From: Terriglobia bacterium
Lineage (GTDB): Bacteria > Acidobacteriota > Terriglobia > JAIQFV01
DNA: 64,000 bases
Assembly (NCBI GenBank): GCA_020072965.1
Contig: JAIQFY010000007.1
Location: forward strand, 1-64,000
Reading direction: 5' to 3'
The notes beneath the pieces are model-generated. The model searched no databases and had not been told where the DNA came from. It saw only the letters and a program-made list of their open reading frames with translations. Position 1 is the stretch's first letter, and every line of letters starts with the position of its first letter. Positions 25,706 through 34,209 of this stretch are shown here, in pieces. The position numbers were made by a program, and so were the translations under genes.

Positions 25706-27721
25706 ATGAAACGGAATGAGGATCGAAAGGGAGCCCCGTCCACAAAGCGCAAATCGGGCTTGGCGGCTTCCCCACAAATAAATGACAGCCCTCCAAGTGA
25801 GGCCTTGTTAAGCAATCGCCATCCTTACGCCCTGCTCTTTCTTCTCATCTCCCTCATCTATCTCTGTACATTGAGCGACAAAGTGTTCGACTGGATCAGC
25901 GATGGCCAGGTGATGTTCGACACGGCAGTGAGCGTGCATGAATTCGGGGAGCTGGGAATCAGCCCGGAGGTGGTCGACCGCAACACCGGCGTAAGCGGGA
26001 CGGCTGATTACTATGGAAAATACGGGCTGGGACTTTCCATCGTAGAACAGGTTCCGCTGCTGATGGTCCCGGCATTGGAGAAAATCCTTGGCGGGGGAAA
26101 AAGCAATGTTCTGTTTGCCATGATGAACATGATCATCACGGCCCTGACTGCCCTTGTGGTCGCCCTGTGCCTTCGAGATCTGGGATTCCGATTCCGTACC
26201 GGCGCGCTGGCGGCCATCGGGTTCGCCTTTGGCACTCCAGCGTGGCCTTACATCTCTTATGACTTCAGCGAGCCCCTGCAAGCCCTGTGCCTGGTTGCTG
26301 CCTTCTGGTTCCTCCTCCGCGCAACGAAGAGACACCCGCCTTCGCCTTTTTATTTCACTTTGGCGGGACTTGCCTTGGGATATGGCGTGTTCACAAAAGC
26401 CTTGTTGCTGATTCTGGTCCCGATTTATGGACTTTACTCATGGAGGCGACTCGAAGGCACTTCGCGGAAAGAACATCGTAGTTTTGGATGGTTCGTGCTG
26501 CCTCTTCTAGTCTGGGGAGTGGCCATTGCTGCCCTCAATCTACATCGCTTTGGGTCGATCTTCGAGTTCGGATATGGAGGAGAGACCACGAGATTTACCA
26601 CCCCTTTACTGACGGGATTGTATGGGCTACTCCTCAGTCCCACGAAGGGGCTGATCTTTTATGCACCACTGACAATTTTGTTGCCGTGGTCATGGTGGAA
26701 AATGCGCAGGAGCCGTCACCGGGAACTGATCTTCCTGCTTTCGATTTTTGTGCTTCATGTTGCGACGAATTCAAAGTGGTGGTCGTGGGAGGGGGGCATG
26801 TCGTGGGGACCCCGCCTGCTGATGCCCATCCTTCCCCTTATGATCATCAGCGCCTCCACCTTGCTCGAATCCGTCCGTTGGTCTCTGCCTGTCTTTGGAG
26901 TTTGTGTGGTTGCGGGAGTGACGATCAATCTGCTTGGGGTGCTGATGAATTTTCTGGTGTGGATCAACGCCGCGGGCGCCAATCAGATGCGTCTACCGTT
27001 GGAGGTCCGCGGGCGTCCAGCTTACCAGTATGCGGAGCATGATGGAAAGCGCTGGTACCGGCCGAACAACGCCATGTGGTACATCCCGGCATTGAGTCCC
27101 CTTCGAGGTCATGCCTGGCTGCTCCGATTGCGTTATTTCGGGGTGCCTTTCCCATTGAGGATGCTCAGTTCCGATGCTTCCGTCGCACCGCCGAGGGTGT
27201 TCTTCCCACCCATCGAAATCGATTTTTCCCTCTTGAAAAACGCCTTCGCACTTTCACATCTCCGCTCGGCGCATTTTTGGCTATGGGAGACTCTTACGAG
27301 TCAGCCCCGCGAAGAGATTTTCTCGTATCCCGTTTATGGAGTCTCGATTGAGCGTCAGGGGGACCGTGCCATGGCCCGCGGAGATCGGGAGCGGGCGCTG
27401 GAGTGCTTCAGACGGGCGGTCGAGCTGATGCCCAACTATGTCAGCCCGGCACTGAAGCTGTCGCGATTGTTGGCGGAAGGTGGAGGGTCCCGCGAGGGGC
27501 AAGATGTACTCCTCCGCTTTTTGTCCCAGCCCAACCGCAATCTTGACCAAGAAAGGGCCGCACGTCTGGATCTGGCCCAACTTTATGAGAACTCCGGCTA
27601 TCGCGAAGCGGCCCTTCAGCAATATCGCACTTATCTCACGCTTCAACCCACGAAAGAGAATCGCGCTCGCATCGAGCAGCACATCACCGAACTGGCAGCA
27701 GCAGGCACTCCCCCCCACTGA
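25706..27721 (+). CDS. GT-C-like membrane protein with C-terminal TPRs
   Basis: Multipass protein of about 671 residues, divergent from the TMTC cluster. About ten membrane segments are visible (ALLFLLISLIYLCTL; ALTALVVALCLRDLGF; LLLILVPIYGLYSW). LLSPTKGLIFYAPL and WWSWEGGMSWGPRLLMPILP are typical of a bacterial polyprenyl-phosphate-dependent glycosyltransferase-like family. External acidic residues occur early (DWISDGQVMFDTAVSVHE). The C-terminal 130 residues hold TPRs (GDRERALECFRRAVELMPNY; YRTYLTLQPTKENR). The start is uncertain: ATG 25694 and 25706 are both possible and neither has a well-spaced ribosome binding site. Confidence 0.65.
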   Translation: MKRNEDRKGAPSTKRKSGLAASPQINDSPPSEALLSNRHPYALLFLLISLIYLCTLSDKVFDWISDGQVMFDTAVSVHEFGELGISPEVVDRNTGVSGTADYYGKYGLGLSIVEQVPLLMVPALEKILGGGKSNVLFAMMNMIITALTALVVALCLRDLGFRFRTGALAAIGFAFGTPAWPYISYDFSEPLQALCLVAAFWFLLRATKRHPPSPFYFTLAGLALGYGVFTKALLLILVPIYGLYSWRRLEGTSRKEHRSFGWFVLPLLVWGVAIAALNLHRFGSIFEFGYGGETTRFTTPLLTGLYGLLLSPTKGLIFYAPLTILLPWSWWKMRRSRHRELIFLLSIFVLHVATNSKWWSWEGGMSWGPRLLMPILPLMIISASTLLESVRWSLPVFGVCVVAGVTINLLGVLMNFLVWINAAGANQMRLPLEVRGRPAYQYAEHDGKRWYRPNNAMWYIPALSPLRGHAWLLRLRYFGVPFPLRMLSSDASVAPPRVFFPPIEIDFSLLKNAFALSHLRSAHFWLWETLTSQPREEIFSYPVYGVSIERQGDRAMARGDRERALECFRRAVELMPNYVSPALKLSRLLAEGGGSREGQDVLLRFLSQPNRNLDQERAARLDLAQLYENSGYREAALQQYRTYLTLQPTKENRARIEQHITELAAAGTPPH

Positions 27722-27891
27722 CCTCAAAAGGAAGACGTATTGGTGTTGGGCGACAAACAATTGGGTGCTTCCGGTAAGGGTGTGCAAAAAAAGCGAACCC
27801 ACCGCGCGGCGGGCTGGCGGAGCAAACTTCGAGAAAGCCGAGCCTGCAGGTAGCAGACTCCCAACACCCAGGGTGAGTGGTCGTGCGCCCA

Positions 27892-27940
27892 TGCCCTGAA
27901 AGGGCAAGCTTCAAGAGCCCAGGGCACCGCCCTGGGGCGA
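27892..27940 (+). repeat. palindromic repeat, copy A
   Basis: TGCCCTGAAAGGGCA is followed, after CTTCAAGAG, by a CCCAGGGC/GCCCTGGG palindrome with a 3-nt loop. It is about 49 bp and matches copy B in inverse orientation. Confidence 0.75.
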
Positions 27941-28244
27941 CACCTCTCATCGGCCAACCGAACCCGCCTCGGCGGGTACACTCAATTCGCAAGTCCGGGA
28001 AGACACTTCGAGAACCAGGGACGCTCACAATTTCCGATCGCCGATGCATTGTGCTTCGCGGATACTGTTTTGACGGGATCCCTTGGGCTGGGACGTGATT
28101 GCTGAAGACACGTCAGTCTCCCCAGGACCGTTCTTCGTAGTCGAACCCGTGCTTCTTAAGGGCTCGTCGAGACTCTTAGAATGGTTGACCCCTTCACCAC
28201 CAGGATGCCCTTACAGGGCAAGTCAGGAATATACAATCGCCATA

Positions 28245-28292
28245 GTCCCCAGGGCGATGCCCTGGGCTTTTGAAGAGTGCCCTTGCAGGGCA
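28245..28292 (-). repeat. palindromic repeat, copy B (inverted)
   Basis: The reverse complement reads TGCCCTGCAAGGGCA, CTCTTCAAAAG, then the CCCAGGGC/GCCCTGGG palindrome. It matches copy A in order and spacing with few substitutions. The pair resembles repetitive extragenic palindromes or a small non-autonomous element. Confidence 0.75.
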
Positions 28293-28534
28293 CGAGGACA
28301 CGCAATCCCGCTTCTGACGCGCTCAACTTTCGGATGGTCCAATAATTGGAGCCCGTCCCTCCATTCTTCTCATCAAGCACACGGGCTTTGATATAAAACG
28401 GCCAGATTGGGGGTAAAAAGACGAGGGGGCGGCACATGGAGCATTCAATCTTATCGAGCAAGATGGGCGCATCCTCGGGTTTGGTGGTGTTGATTCCCGG
28501 CGCCTCAATCTCCAAAGGTCAAGGCGAGAGGAAT

Positions 28535-29635
28535 CTATTCCAGCCGCACCAAATCCTGGATGACCTTTTCTATGTCTTCCGGGGTATTGTTTCCGGCTGA
28601 GGTCTGAAGGTCTAGAGAAAGACCAGGGGCTGCCTCCATTGAGAGGTAGGAAACCAGCGCGGCCGCAAGGGCGTCCACATCGCCCGGTGGAACCAGCCAA
28701 CCGTTCACGCCTTCGACTACCACCTCCGCAAGACCACCGGTTCGGGAGGCGATGACGGGCAGGCCGTTTGCAAAAGCGATTTGCGCAATCCCGCTCTGGG
28801 TTGCGCTGAGATAAGGCATCACCAGAATACGTGCGTACCGAAACAGCTCGGCCACCTCCTCATTGGGAATATAGCGATTATCGATGCGCACATTGTGTTC
28901 CACACCCAGGTCGCGGATCAGACGCTGGTATTTTGCCACCGGCTCGTAAAACTCGCCCGCGATAAGCAGTTCACAATCGACTTTAGACAGGACCTTCGGC
29001 ATGGCGCGCAGCAGGATGTCGAGGCCTTTATATTTCCGCACCATCCCAAAGAAAAGCACGGTGCGCGAGCCGCCGGGCCGATCCCCCTGGGAAGAAAATT
29101 CCTTAAGAACGGGCAGGGGCGCGACCCTGACCGTTCTTCCGGGCATGAGTTTCAACAGGTCCTCCCGGTCCGCGGAGGAGTGCGTGATGAAGGATGAGAA
29201 GGGCGAGAAGGCGAAACGAAGCAGGGGGGGATCCCAGGGGGCTCGCTCGTGAGGGAAGACATTATGACATTCTAAGATCGATTTCAGGCCGGCCTTTTGG
29301 AGCATCCGGCCGAGCGACCCTACCAGCAGAGAAAAAAACGGATGCCACCACTGGATTAAGACCGCATCGGGGGAAGAGGATTGAGCCACGCGGAAGGTTC
29401 GTCGCCAGGTCAGAGGATTCATCGAGTCGAGGACCGCGGTCGCGCCGGGGTCGAGCTTGAGGTGACTGGAATCGAAGGGGGTCGTGCCGGGGAAGAAAAT
29501 CCGCGGGTAGAGTCGGCGATAGGAGATGATGAGTACTTGATGTCCGCGTGATCTCAATTCCTGGGTTAGCGAGTAGACGTGGTGAGCAATGCCGCCCCGG
29601 AGCGGATGCGCCGGCCCGACGATGACAAGCTTCAT
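28535..29635 (-). CDS. family 4 glycosyltransferase (GT-B)
   Basis: Cytoplasmic or membrane-associated GT-B glycosyltransferase of 366 residues. The N terminus has the family's glycine-rich start (MKLVIVGPAHPLRGGIAHHV). The C-terminal donor domain contains FFGMVRKYKGLDILLRA, the RIDNRYIPNEEVAELF region and the ASRTGGLAEVVVEGVNGWLVPPGD motif with the donor-binding glutamate. It overlaps the upstream GT2 gene by 4 bp (ATGA), so the two are coupled. A role in building the surface polysaccharide exported by the nearby ABC transporter is likely; donor and acceptor are unknown. Confidence 0.85.
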   Translation of the reverse strand: MKLVIVGPAHPLRGGIAHHVYSLTQELRSRGHQVLIISYRRLYPRIFFPGTTPFDSSHLKLDPGATAVLDSMNPLTWRRTFRVAQSSSPDAVLIQWWHPFFSLLVGSLGRMLQKAGLKSILECHNVFPHERAPWDPPLLRFAFSPFSSFITHSSADREDLLKLMPGRTVRVAPLPVLKEFSSQGDRPGGSRTVLFFGMVRKYKGLDILLRAMPKVLSKVDCELLIAGEFYEPVAKYQRLIRDLGVEHNVRIDNRYIPNEEVAELFRYARILVMPYLSATQSGIAQIAFANGLPVIASRTGGLAEVVVEGVNGWLVPPGDVDALAAALVSYLSMEAAPGLSLDLQTSAGNNTPEDIEKVIQDLVRLE

Positions 29636-30666
29636 CGCAGGCGAACTCCGCGGTCTCCCTCGCCCCGGGCTGCGGCGATGACAGCGTCCGGGTTCTCGGT
29701 GGAATCAGAGGATTCCACAATCGAGTAGTCGTCCTCGCGGCGGTAGGAAAAAGCGATCATCTCGGCCAGCAGCCCGAACGACACGACTTGGACCCCGATG
29801 ACAATGAGGACGGTGCCCACCAGGAACAACGGTCGGTTGGCCAGCCATTGTTGGAAGAGTATGCGCTGAGCGATCAGATACAGATCGATGGCAGAACCCA
29901 TTGCAAGAAGCGTCGCTCCGATCATCCCGAAAAAATGCAGGGGTTTGTTCGTGTAACGTGTCATGAGGATGACGCTTAGCAGGCTGAAAATTCCAGCAAA
30001 GATCCTTTCCAGTCCATACCGGGAGCTTCCGCTGACCCGGGGGGAATGCTCAATCATGACTTCACCGAGTCGAAAACCGCGATAGCTGGCCAGCACGGGA
30101 ATGTAACGGTGCCGCTCCCCGTAAATCATCACCTCATCCAGGACACTGTGCCGGTAACACTTGAAGCCGCAATTAATATCGTGCAATCTCACGCCGGTCA
30201 GAAGCGAAGTCGTCCAGTTGTAAACTTTGGAACTGGCCTTTCGGCTCCAACGGTCCTTCCGTTGAATTCGCCATCCGGAGACCAGGTCGTAGCCCTCCTC
30301 CAATTTTCCGAGGAGCAGCGGCAACTGCTCCGGTATGTCCTGCAGGTCGGCGTCCATGGTCGCAATGATATCGTAACGGGCGGCGCGCATTCCCGCAGCC
30401 AGGGCGGCCGACTTTCCAAAATTTCTTCGAAAGCGGAGATATCGTACCCATCGGCTGGATTTTTGAATTCCACGGATAATTTCAGTGGATCCATCCGTGC
30501 TGCCGTCATCCACAAAGATAATCTCATATCTCTGTGCAAGTCCCTGGAGCACGGAGATAAGCCGGTTATAGAGTTCTTCCAGCGTGGCCTGTTCGTTGAG
30601 CAGGGGAATGACAACTGAAATGGATCGGGACGTGAACTTGTTAGAATCCAGTTTTTCTTCGGACAT
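29632..30666 (-). CDS. family 2 glycosyltransferase, polyprenyl-phosphate type
   Basis: 344 residues, with a GT-A domain at about 14-240 and two membrane helices near the C terminus (FFGMIGATLLAMGSAIDLYL; LVGTVLIVIGVQVVSFGLLA). The catalytic motifs are VVIPLLNEQATLEELY, FVDDGSTDGSTEII and TMDADLQDIPEQLP, so D-x-D and QDIP are intact. This layout is that of DPM1/ArnC/GtrB-like enzymes that load a sugar onto undecaprenyl phosphate. Such a lipid-linked sugar is the kind of donor the TMTC-like and GT-C-like proteins nearby would need (inference). Confidence 0.85.
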   Translation of the reverse strand: MSEEKLDSNKFTSRSISVVIPLLNEQATLEELYNRLISVLQGLAQRYEIIFVDDGSTDGSTEIIRGIQKSSRWVRYLRFRRNFGKSAALAAGMRAARYDIIATMDADLQDIPEQLPLLLGKLEEGYDLVSGWRIQRKDRWSRKASSKVYNWTTSLLTGVRLHDINCGFKCYRHSVLDEVMIYGERHRYIPVLASYRGFRLGEVMIEHSPRVSGSSRYGLERIFAGIFSLLSVILMTRYTNKPLHFFGMIGATLLAMGSAIDLYLIAQRILFQQWLANRPLFLVGTVLIVIGVQVVSFGLLAEMIAFSYRREDDYSIVESSDSTENPDAVIAAARGEGDRGVRLR

Positions 30667-31207
30667 GACTTTGACCGGACTTCCAGCCTTCGAGGCGCTT
30701 GATTATTGTCCGAATAAGATATAGCCAGCAAGGAGTCGAAAGCAAACAGAATCTGACGGCGGCCGATAATGGGATGGCTTCCCGAGGTGGATCCGAGCAT
30801 AGCCAAAGAATGGAATCGGACCCCTGCTCCATCTTACGATTGCCCAACTCGTGATAACTCAAATCGTCCTGACCTCATCCCCAGGTACAGAGCCGGAATG
30901 AATTCTTTTACAATGGTCCAGCCGCTGCTGGAGTGCGAGCACCAAGTTTAATCATAACTCACTTGACATCGCTATGGCTGTGCGATATTGACTAGCATTG
31001 ATGTTGAAACGACAGACCTGCTCTTTCTGAATTACCCGCTTGTGCCCTCAGGAATCCGCTCAATCGAAGGAGTGAGCCCCCTTCGCTTTGACAGTCATTG
31101 AAGGGCAGAGCCGGGCGGGTTCAAGAGATCAAGAGGACCCTTTCCCTTCAGACGCGATTGTCCAAGGAAATTGTTGTCCTGATCAGGAGACTCACAAGCC
31201 GCACAAT
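30667..31207. other. divergent intergenic region
   Basis: About 540 bp between the divergent GT2 gene and the ABC exporter operon. It holds a strong promoter candidate (30963-30991). The frame of the permease is open back to 31088, but this part lacks homology to Wzm proteins. Nothing else recognised. Confidence 0.5.
30963..30991 (+). promoter_or_regulatory. sigma70-like promoter of the ABC exporter operon
   Basis: TTGACA (30963-30968), an exact 17-bp spacer, then TATTGA (30986-30991), pointing to the permease gene about 215 bp downstream. Sequence-only evidence, but a near-consensus match. Confidence 0.6.
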
Positions 31208-32047
31208 ATGCAGCTTCAGACACTTCCCGAACAACCCATTGTCACCATTGAACCACGCCGTTCCTGGGTGGAGCTGCGCCTGGAGGACATCTGGGCGTAC
31301 CGGGAGCTGCTGTACTTCTTAACCTGGCGGGATGTGAAAGTTCGCTACAAGCAAACCGCACTCGGCGCCGCCTGGGCCGTCATCCAACCCCTTTTCATGA
31401 TGATTATTTTCGCATTTGCTTTTGGAAAGCTGGTGCGAGTGCCGACCGATGGAGTCCCGGCCCCCTTGTTCTACTACGTCGCTATCATGCCATGGACCTT
31501 CTTCTCGAATGCGCTGGCGTCCAGCAGCAACAGTTTGATTGCCAACTCCAACCTGATTACCAAAGTGTATTTTCCCCGGATGATCATTCCGTTCGCCGCA
31601 GTGGGGTCGGGCCTGCTTGATTTTGGCATTGCATTCGTGCTCCTGCTCGGGCTGATGCCCTATTATGGGATGGCCATAAGCTGGCAGATCGTGATGTTGC
31701 CGGTATTGATTGTCCTGACAACGCTCCTGGCTTCGGCATTCGGCCTGTGCATGTCTGCATTGAGCGTGATCTATCGAGATGTCCGGCACGCCTTGCCTTT
31801 CATTATCCAGTTGTGGATGTTTGCGACTCCCATCATCTATCCCTTGAGCCTGGTGCCCGGGAAGTGGAGATGGCTCATCCGGTTCAATCCGCTCTCCGGG
31901 CTCATCGAAGGATATCGGGCCTCGTTGTTCGGACTTCCGTTCGATTGGATTGGGCTCAGTTTTTCCGCGGGGTTGACGTTGATTTGTTTCTACGCCTTTG
32001 GGCGTGTCTTTCGCCATATGGAGAAGATTTTTGCGGACGTGATTTAG
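31208..32047 (+). CDS. wzm: polysaccharide ABC exporter permease (Wzm-like)
   Basis: ABC-2 type membrane permease that moves lipid-linked polysaccharide across the inner membrane. 279 residues from ATG 31208. The conserved entry segment LTWRDVKVRYKQTALGAAW is followed by six hydrophobic helices, and FNPLSGLIEGYRASLFG near the end is typical of Wzm/TagG permeases. The partner ATPase lies 124 bp downstream. With the flanking glycosyltransferases this indicates an ABC-dependent O-antigen or capsule pathway. Confidence 0.85.
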   Translation: MQLQTLPEQPIVTIEPRRSWVELRLEDIWAYRELLYFLTWRDVKVRYKQTALGAAWAVIQPLFMMIIFAFAFGKLVRVPTDGVPAPLFYYVAIMPWTFFSNALASSSNSLIANSNLITKVYFPRMIIPFAAVGSGLLDFGIAFVLLLGLMPYYGMAISWQIVMLPVLIVLTTLLASAFGLCMSALSVIYRDVRHALPFIIQLWMFATPIIYPLSLVPGKWRWLIRFNPLSGLIEGYRASLFGLPFDWIGLSFSAGLTLICFYAFGRVFRHMEKIFADVI

Positions 32048-32171
32048 TTGGGCTTCGAAGATTGTGTAAAGAATCTGCATCGCTCATGGATCCATGGGGG
32101 CGATTGAAATTCTCTGATTTCCGGGACAGTGTTTCAGAATTGATGAGCAATTGATTTCCGGGCTTTTTCAT

Positions 32172-33029
32172 ATGCGGCCAATTATTACCATTGAGGGGTT
32201 GAGCAAGCAATATCGGATCGGGGCTTATGGAGGGTCTCGCATTCGTTATATCACCCTGCGGGACTCCTTGGTGAAGATGGCTCGGGCTCCACTGGAACGT
32301 TTGCGAGGCACCCATCAACCCACGACCGAGTTGATTTGGGCGCTAAAAGACGTCACCTTCGATGTCATGCCCGGGGAGGTCATCGGGATCATTGGTCGCA
32401 ACGGCTCGGGTAAATCAACCCTGCTTAAGATACTCTCACGGATTACTGAGCCGACTTCCGGTCGGGCTGAACTCTTCGGCCGCGTCGGAAGCCTTCTTGA
32501 GGTGGGCACCGGGTTTCACCCGGACCTGACCGGCAGGGAAAACGTCTATCTGAATGGGGCGATTCTCGGAATGAGGCGGCGGGAGATCGAGGAGAAGTTT
32601 GACGAGATCGTGGCCTTTGCAGAAATCGAAAAGCTGTTGGACACGCCCGTAAAGCATTATTCCAGCGGGATGTATGTTCGGCTTGCCTTTGCCGTCGCAG
32701 CGCATCTCAACCCTGATATTCTGATCGTCGACGAGGTGCTGTCCGTGGGGGATGTCAGCTTCCAGCGAAAGTGCTTGGACAAAATGGAGGACGTTACACG
32801 AAGCGGACGGACGGTGCTGATCGTGAGTCATTCCATGGCCACGGTTACCCAACTTTGCGAAAACGTTATTCTCCTCGTGGACGGACAGGTTGCCAAAATG
32901 GGATCACCTCGCGAGGTGGTGGAATATTACACCACCTTATGCAACAGTCCCGCCGAGGGCCCGAGTCTGTCTGCTGTTTGGTCGGGTTCTGCCCCGGCGA
33001 CTGGAAAGGAGGGCGTTCGGAATGAGTAA
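32172..33029 (+). CDS. wzt: polysaccharide ABC exporter ATPase (Wzt-like, short)
   Basis: Nucleotide-binding subunit of the exporter, 285 residues from ATG 32172 (an in-frame TTG is at 32151). Walker A is GRNGSGKST, the signature is YSSGMYVRLAFA and Walker B is ILIVDEVLSVGD, followed by a His-switch region (VSHSM). The segment LLEVGTGFHPDLTGRENVYLNG is specific to polysaccharide and teichoic-acid exporters. It ends about 40 residues after the ATPase fold, so the C-terminal carbohydrate-binding domain found in some Wzt proteins is absent. Chain-end recognition by Wzt is therefore not expected. Confidence 0.9.
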   Translation: MRPIITIEGLSKQYRIGAYGGSRIRYITLRDSLVKMARAPLERLRGTHQPTTELIWALKDVTFDVMPGEVIGIIGRNGSGKSTLLKILSRITEPTSGRAELFGRVGSLLEVGTGFHPDLTGRENVYLNGAILGMRRREIEEKFDEIVAFAEIEKLLDTPVKHYSSGMYVRLAFAVAAHLNPDILIVDEVLSVGDVSFQRKCLDKMEDVTRSGRTVLIVSHSMATVTQLCENVILLVDGQVAKMGSPREVVEYYTTLCNSPAEGPSLSAVWSGSAPATGKEGVRNE

Positions 33030-33531
33030 GGCTGAAATCCGGCAGGGAGAATGCGTTTCTTCAGCATCACATCTTCCTGACTCATGACCGGATGACCTTC
33101 CTTATTGAAAGAGCGTTCGGGAGGGAATCACACCCTCCTCCAATCTTGCTGACCTTGGCTGATGTTCGTCCCACGTATCACTTCCACTGTTGGCGCATCC
33201 AATCCAGGAGGCCTCTGAAAAACTGATTTGACAAATGAATACCACCGACGGGAGTCGGTGGTAGATTTAAGTGCAACCTAACTGTCAGTGCGGCGCAGCT
33301 ATTAAAATACCGCCAGCGGAAGCTGGCGGATCGTTCCGATACAGCTTTTTTTGCGAGGGAAATAGGGTGGATTTGAAATATCCACCTCCTTCCGTAGGTG
33401 GTATTATCGTGTGGCAGTCAGATTTCCCCGAGGCGGTATCTGAATGATCCACCGACTTCTGTCGGTGGTATTTAGGGTCTAATTTGACCTTTTCAGCAAC
33501 CTCCTAGGCGACCGATTGTGAGGAATGAATC
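33030..33531. other. intergenic REP cluster
   Basis: About 500 bp without a gene. The second half holds four palindromes of one family (33240-33263, 33308-33330, 33381-33403, 33447-33470), listed separately as a repeat. Confidence 0.7.
33240..33470. repeat. cluster of four REP-like palindromes
   Basis: Four 23-24 bp palindromes share the plan TACCACCGAC-loop-GTCGGTGGTA: 33240-33263 (loop GGGA), 33308-33330 (CCGCCAGC/GCTGGCGG), 33381-33403 (CCACCT/AGGTGG) and 33447-33470 (CCACCGAC/GTCGGTGG). Spacing is 45-65 bp. Flanks share short A/T-rich TATT or ATTT sequence. This is the usual look of repetitive extragenic palindromes; no RAYT transposase is nearby. Confidence 0.85.
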
Positions 33532-34161
33532 TTGAAACGATCCCTCCTTCTGATTGCCATATTAACGATGGCTTCCTGCTTCGTTTCTGTGGGGGCAGGG
33601 AAGAAGACCGACGGGGAAAACAATCAGGATCTGGTGAGGCAGTGGTTGGGGCACATCCAGGGCTCGGAGGGCGGTCGAATCATCCCCCTTATGGATGAAG
33701 CCATTTCACGCGCCTTCCCGGGCTACTCCTTCTACGTCGTCCGGTATCCTCAATTTCCTATTGCCCGAGCACTTCCCGAGACCTTGAAATACAACAACCT
33801 TGTCGTTATCCCGCCTCGGGGGAATGTCGAAGCGCTTCCTGATCGTAGTGCTCTTGAAGCCTTCTTCCAAAAAGTGTTGACGTCCATCGGAGATGAAACC
33901 CGAGGTAAGATCGTGGTTCGCGCCTGGTTGCTGCTAACCCAGGAACTCCACCAGGATGGCTTCTTTCAATTCGAGATCCCAAGGGATTCCCTGGTGGCAA
34001 CCAGGGAAAAAACCGGATGGGTCATCTCGGGGAGAGCTCTGGTTGTTCCGGATACCGGAAACAAAGGAGAGATTGCGGCAACGTTGCAGTTCGATTCGGC
34101 GGGGAAGTTGGTTAAGGTTGAAGAAACAGTAAAGGTTGTGGCAGGCTCTCGACCCATCTAA
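33532..34161 (+). CDS. hypothetical secreted protein
   Basis: 209 residues, no family recognised. It begins at TTG 33532, preceded by GAGGAA at good spacing; an ATG at 33525 is in another frame. The N terminus is a signal peptide (MKRSLLLIAILTMASCFVSVGAG); the Cys at residue 16 is not in a convincing lipobox. The mature part is mixed alpha/beta with IPLMDEAISRAFPGYSFYVVRYPQFPIA and a C-terminal beta region (GEIAATLQFDSAGKLVKVEE). It lies 48 bp upstream of the large BNR protein in the same direction, so the two are probably co-transcribed. Confidence 0.6.
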   Translation: MKRSLLLIAILTMASCFVSVGAGKKTDGENNQDLVRQWLGHIQGSEGGRIIPLMDEAISRAFPGYSFYVVRYPQFPIARALPETLKYNNLVVIPPRGNVEALPDRSALEAFFQKVLTSIGDETRGKIVVRAWLLLTQELHQDGFFQFEIPRDSLVATREKTGWVISGRALVVPDTGNKGEIAATLQFDSAGKLVKVEETVKVVAGSRPI

Positions 34162-34209
34162 ATCTGAGTCAACTCAACAAATTCAGCTCAGTCACTCCGG
34201 AGGGGGGAT

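Larger units (their letters stand above)
27722..28534. other. intergenic with an inverted pair of palindrome repeats
   Basis: About 810 bp without a credible gene. It holds two copies of a palindrome-rich repeat in opposite orientation (27892-27940 and 28245-28292) plus a lone TGCCCTTACAGGGCA at 28206-28220. The open frames here are short and repeat-derived. Confidence 0.6.

Noticed and set aside
23599-25815. Longer form of the TMTC-like gene starting at 25815
   Set aside because: The extra 133 codons have no counterpart in the paralogues and overlap the divergent membrane-protein gene; ATG 25416 aligns with the paralogue starts.
31088-31207. N-terminal extension of the Wzm-like permease
   Set aside because: It has no similarity to permeases and begins at TTG; ATG 31208 gives the usual length.
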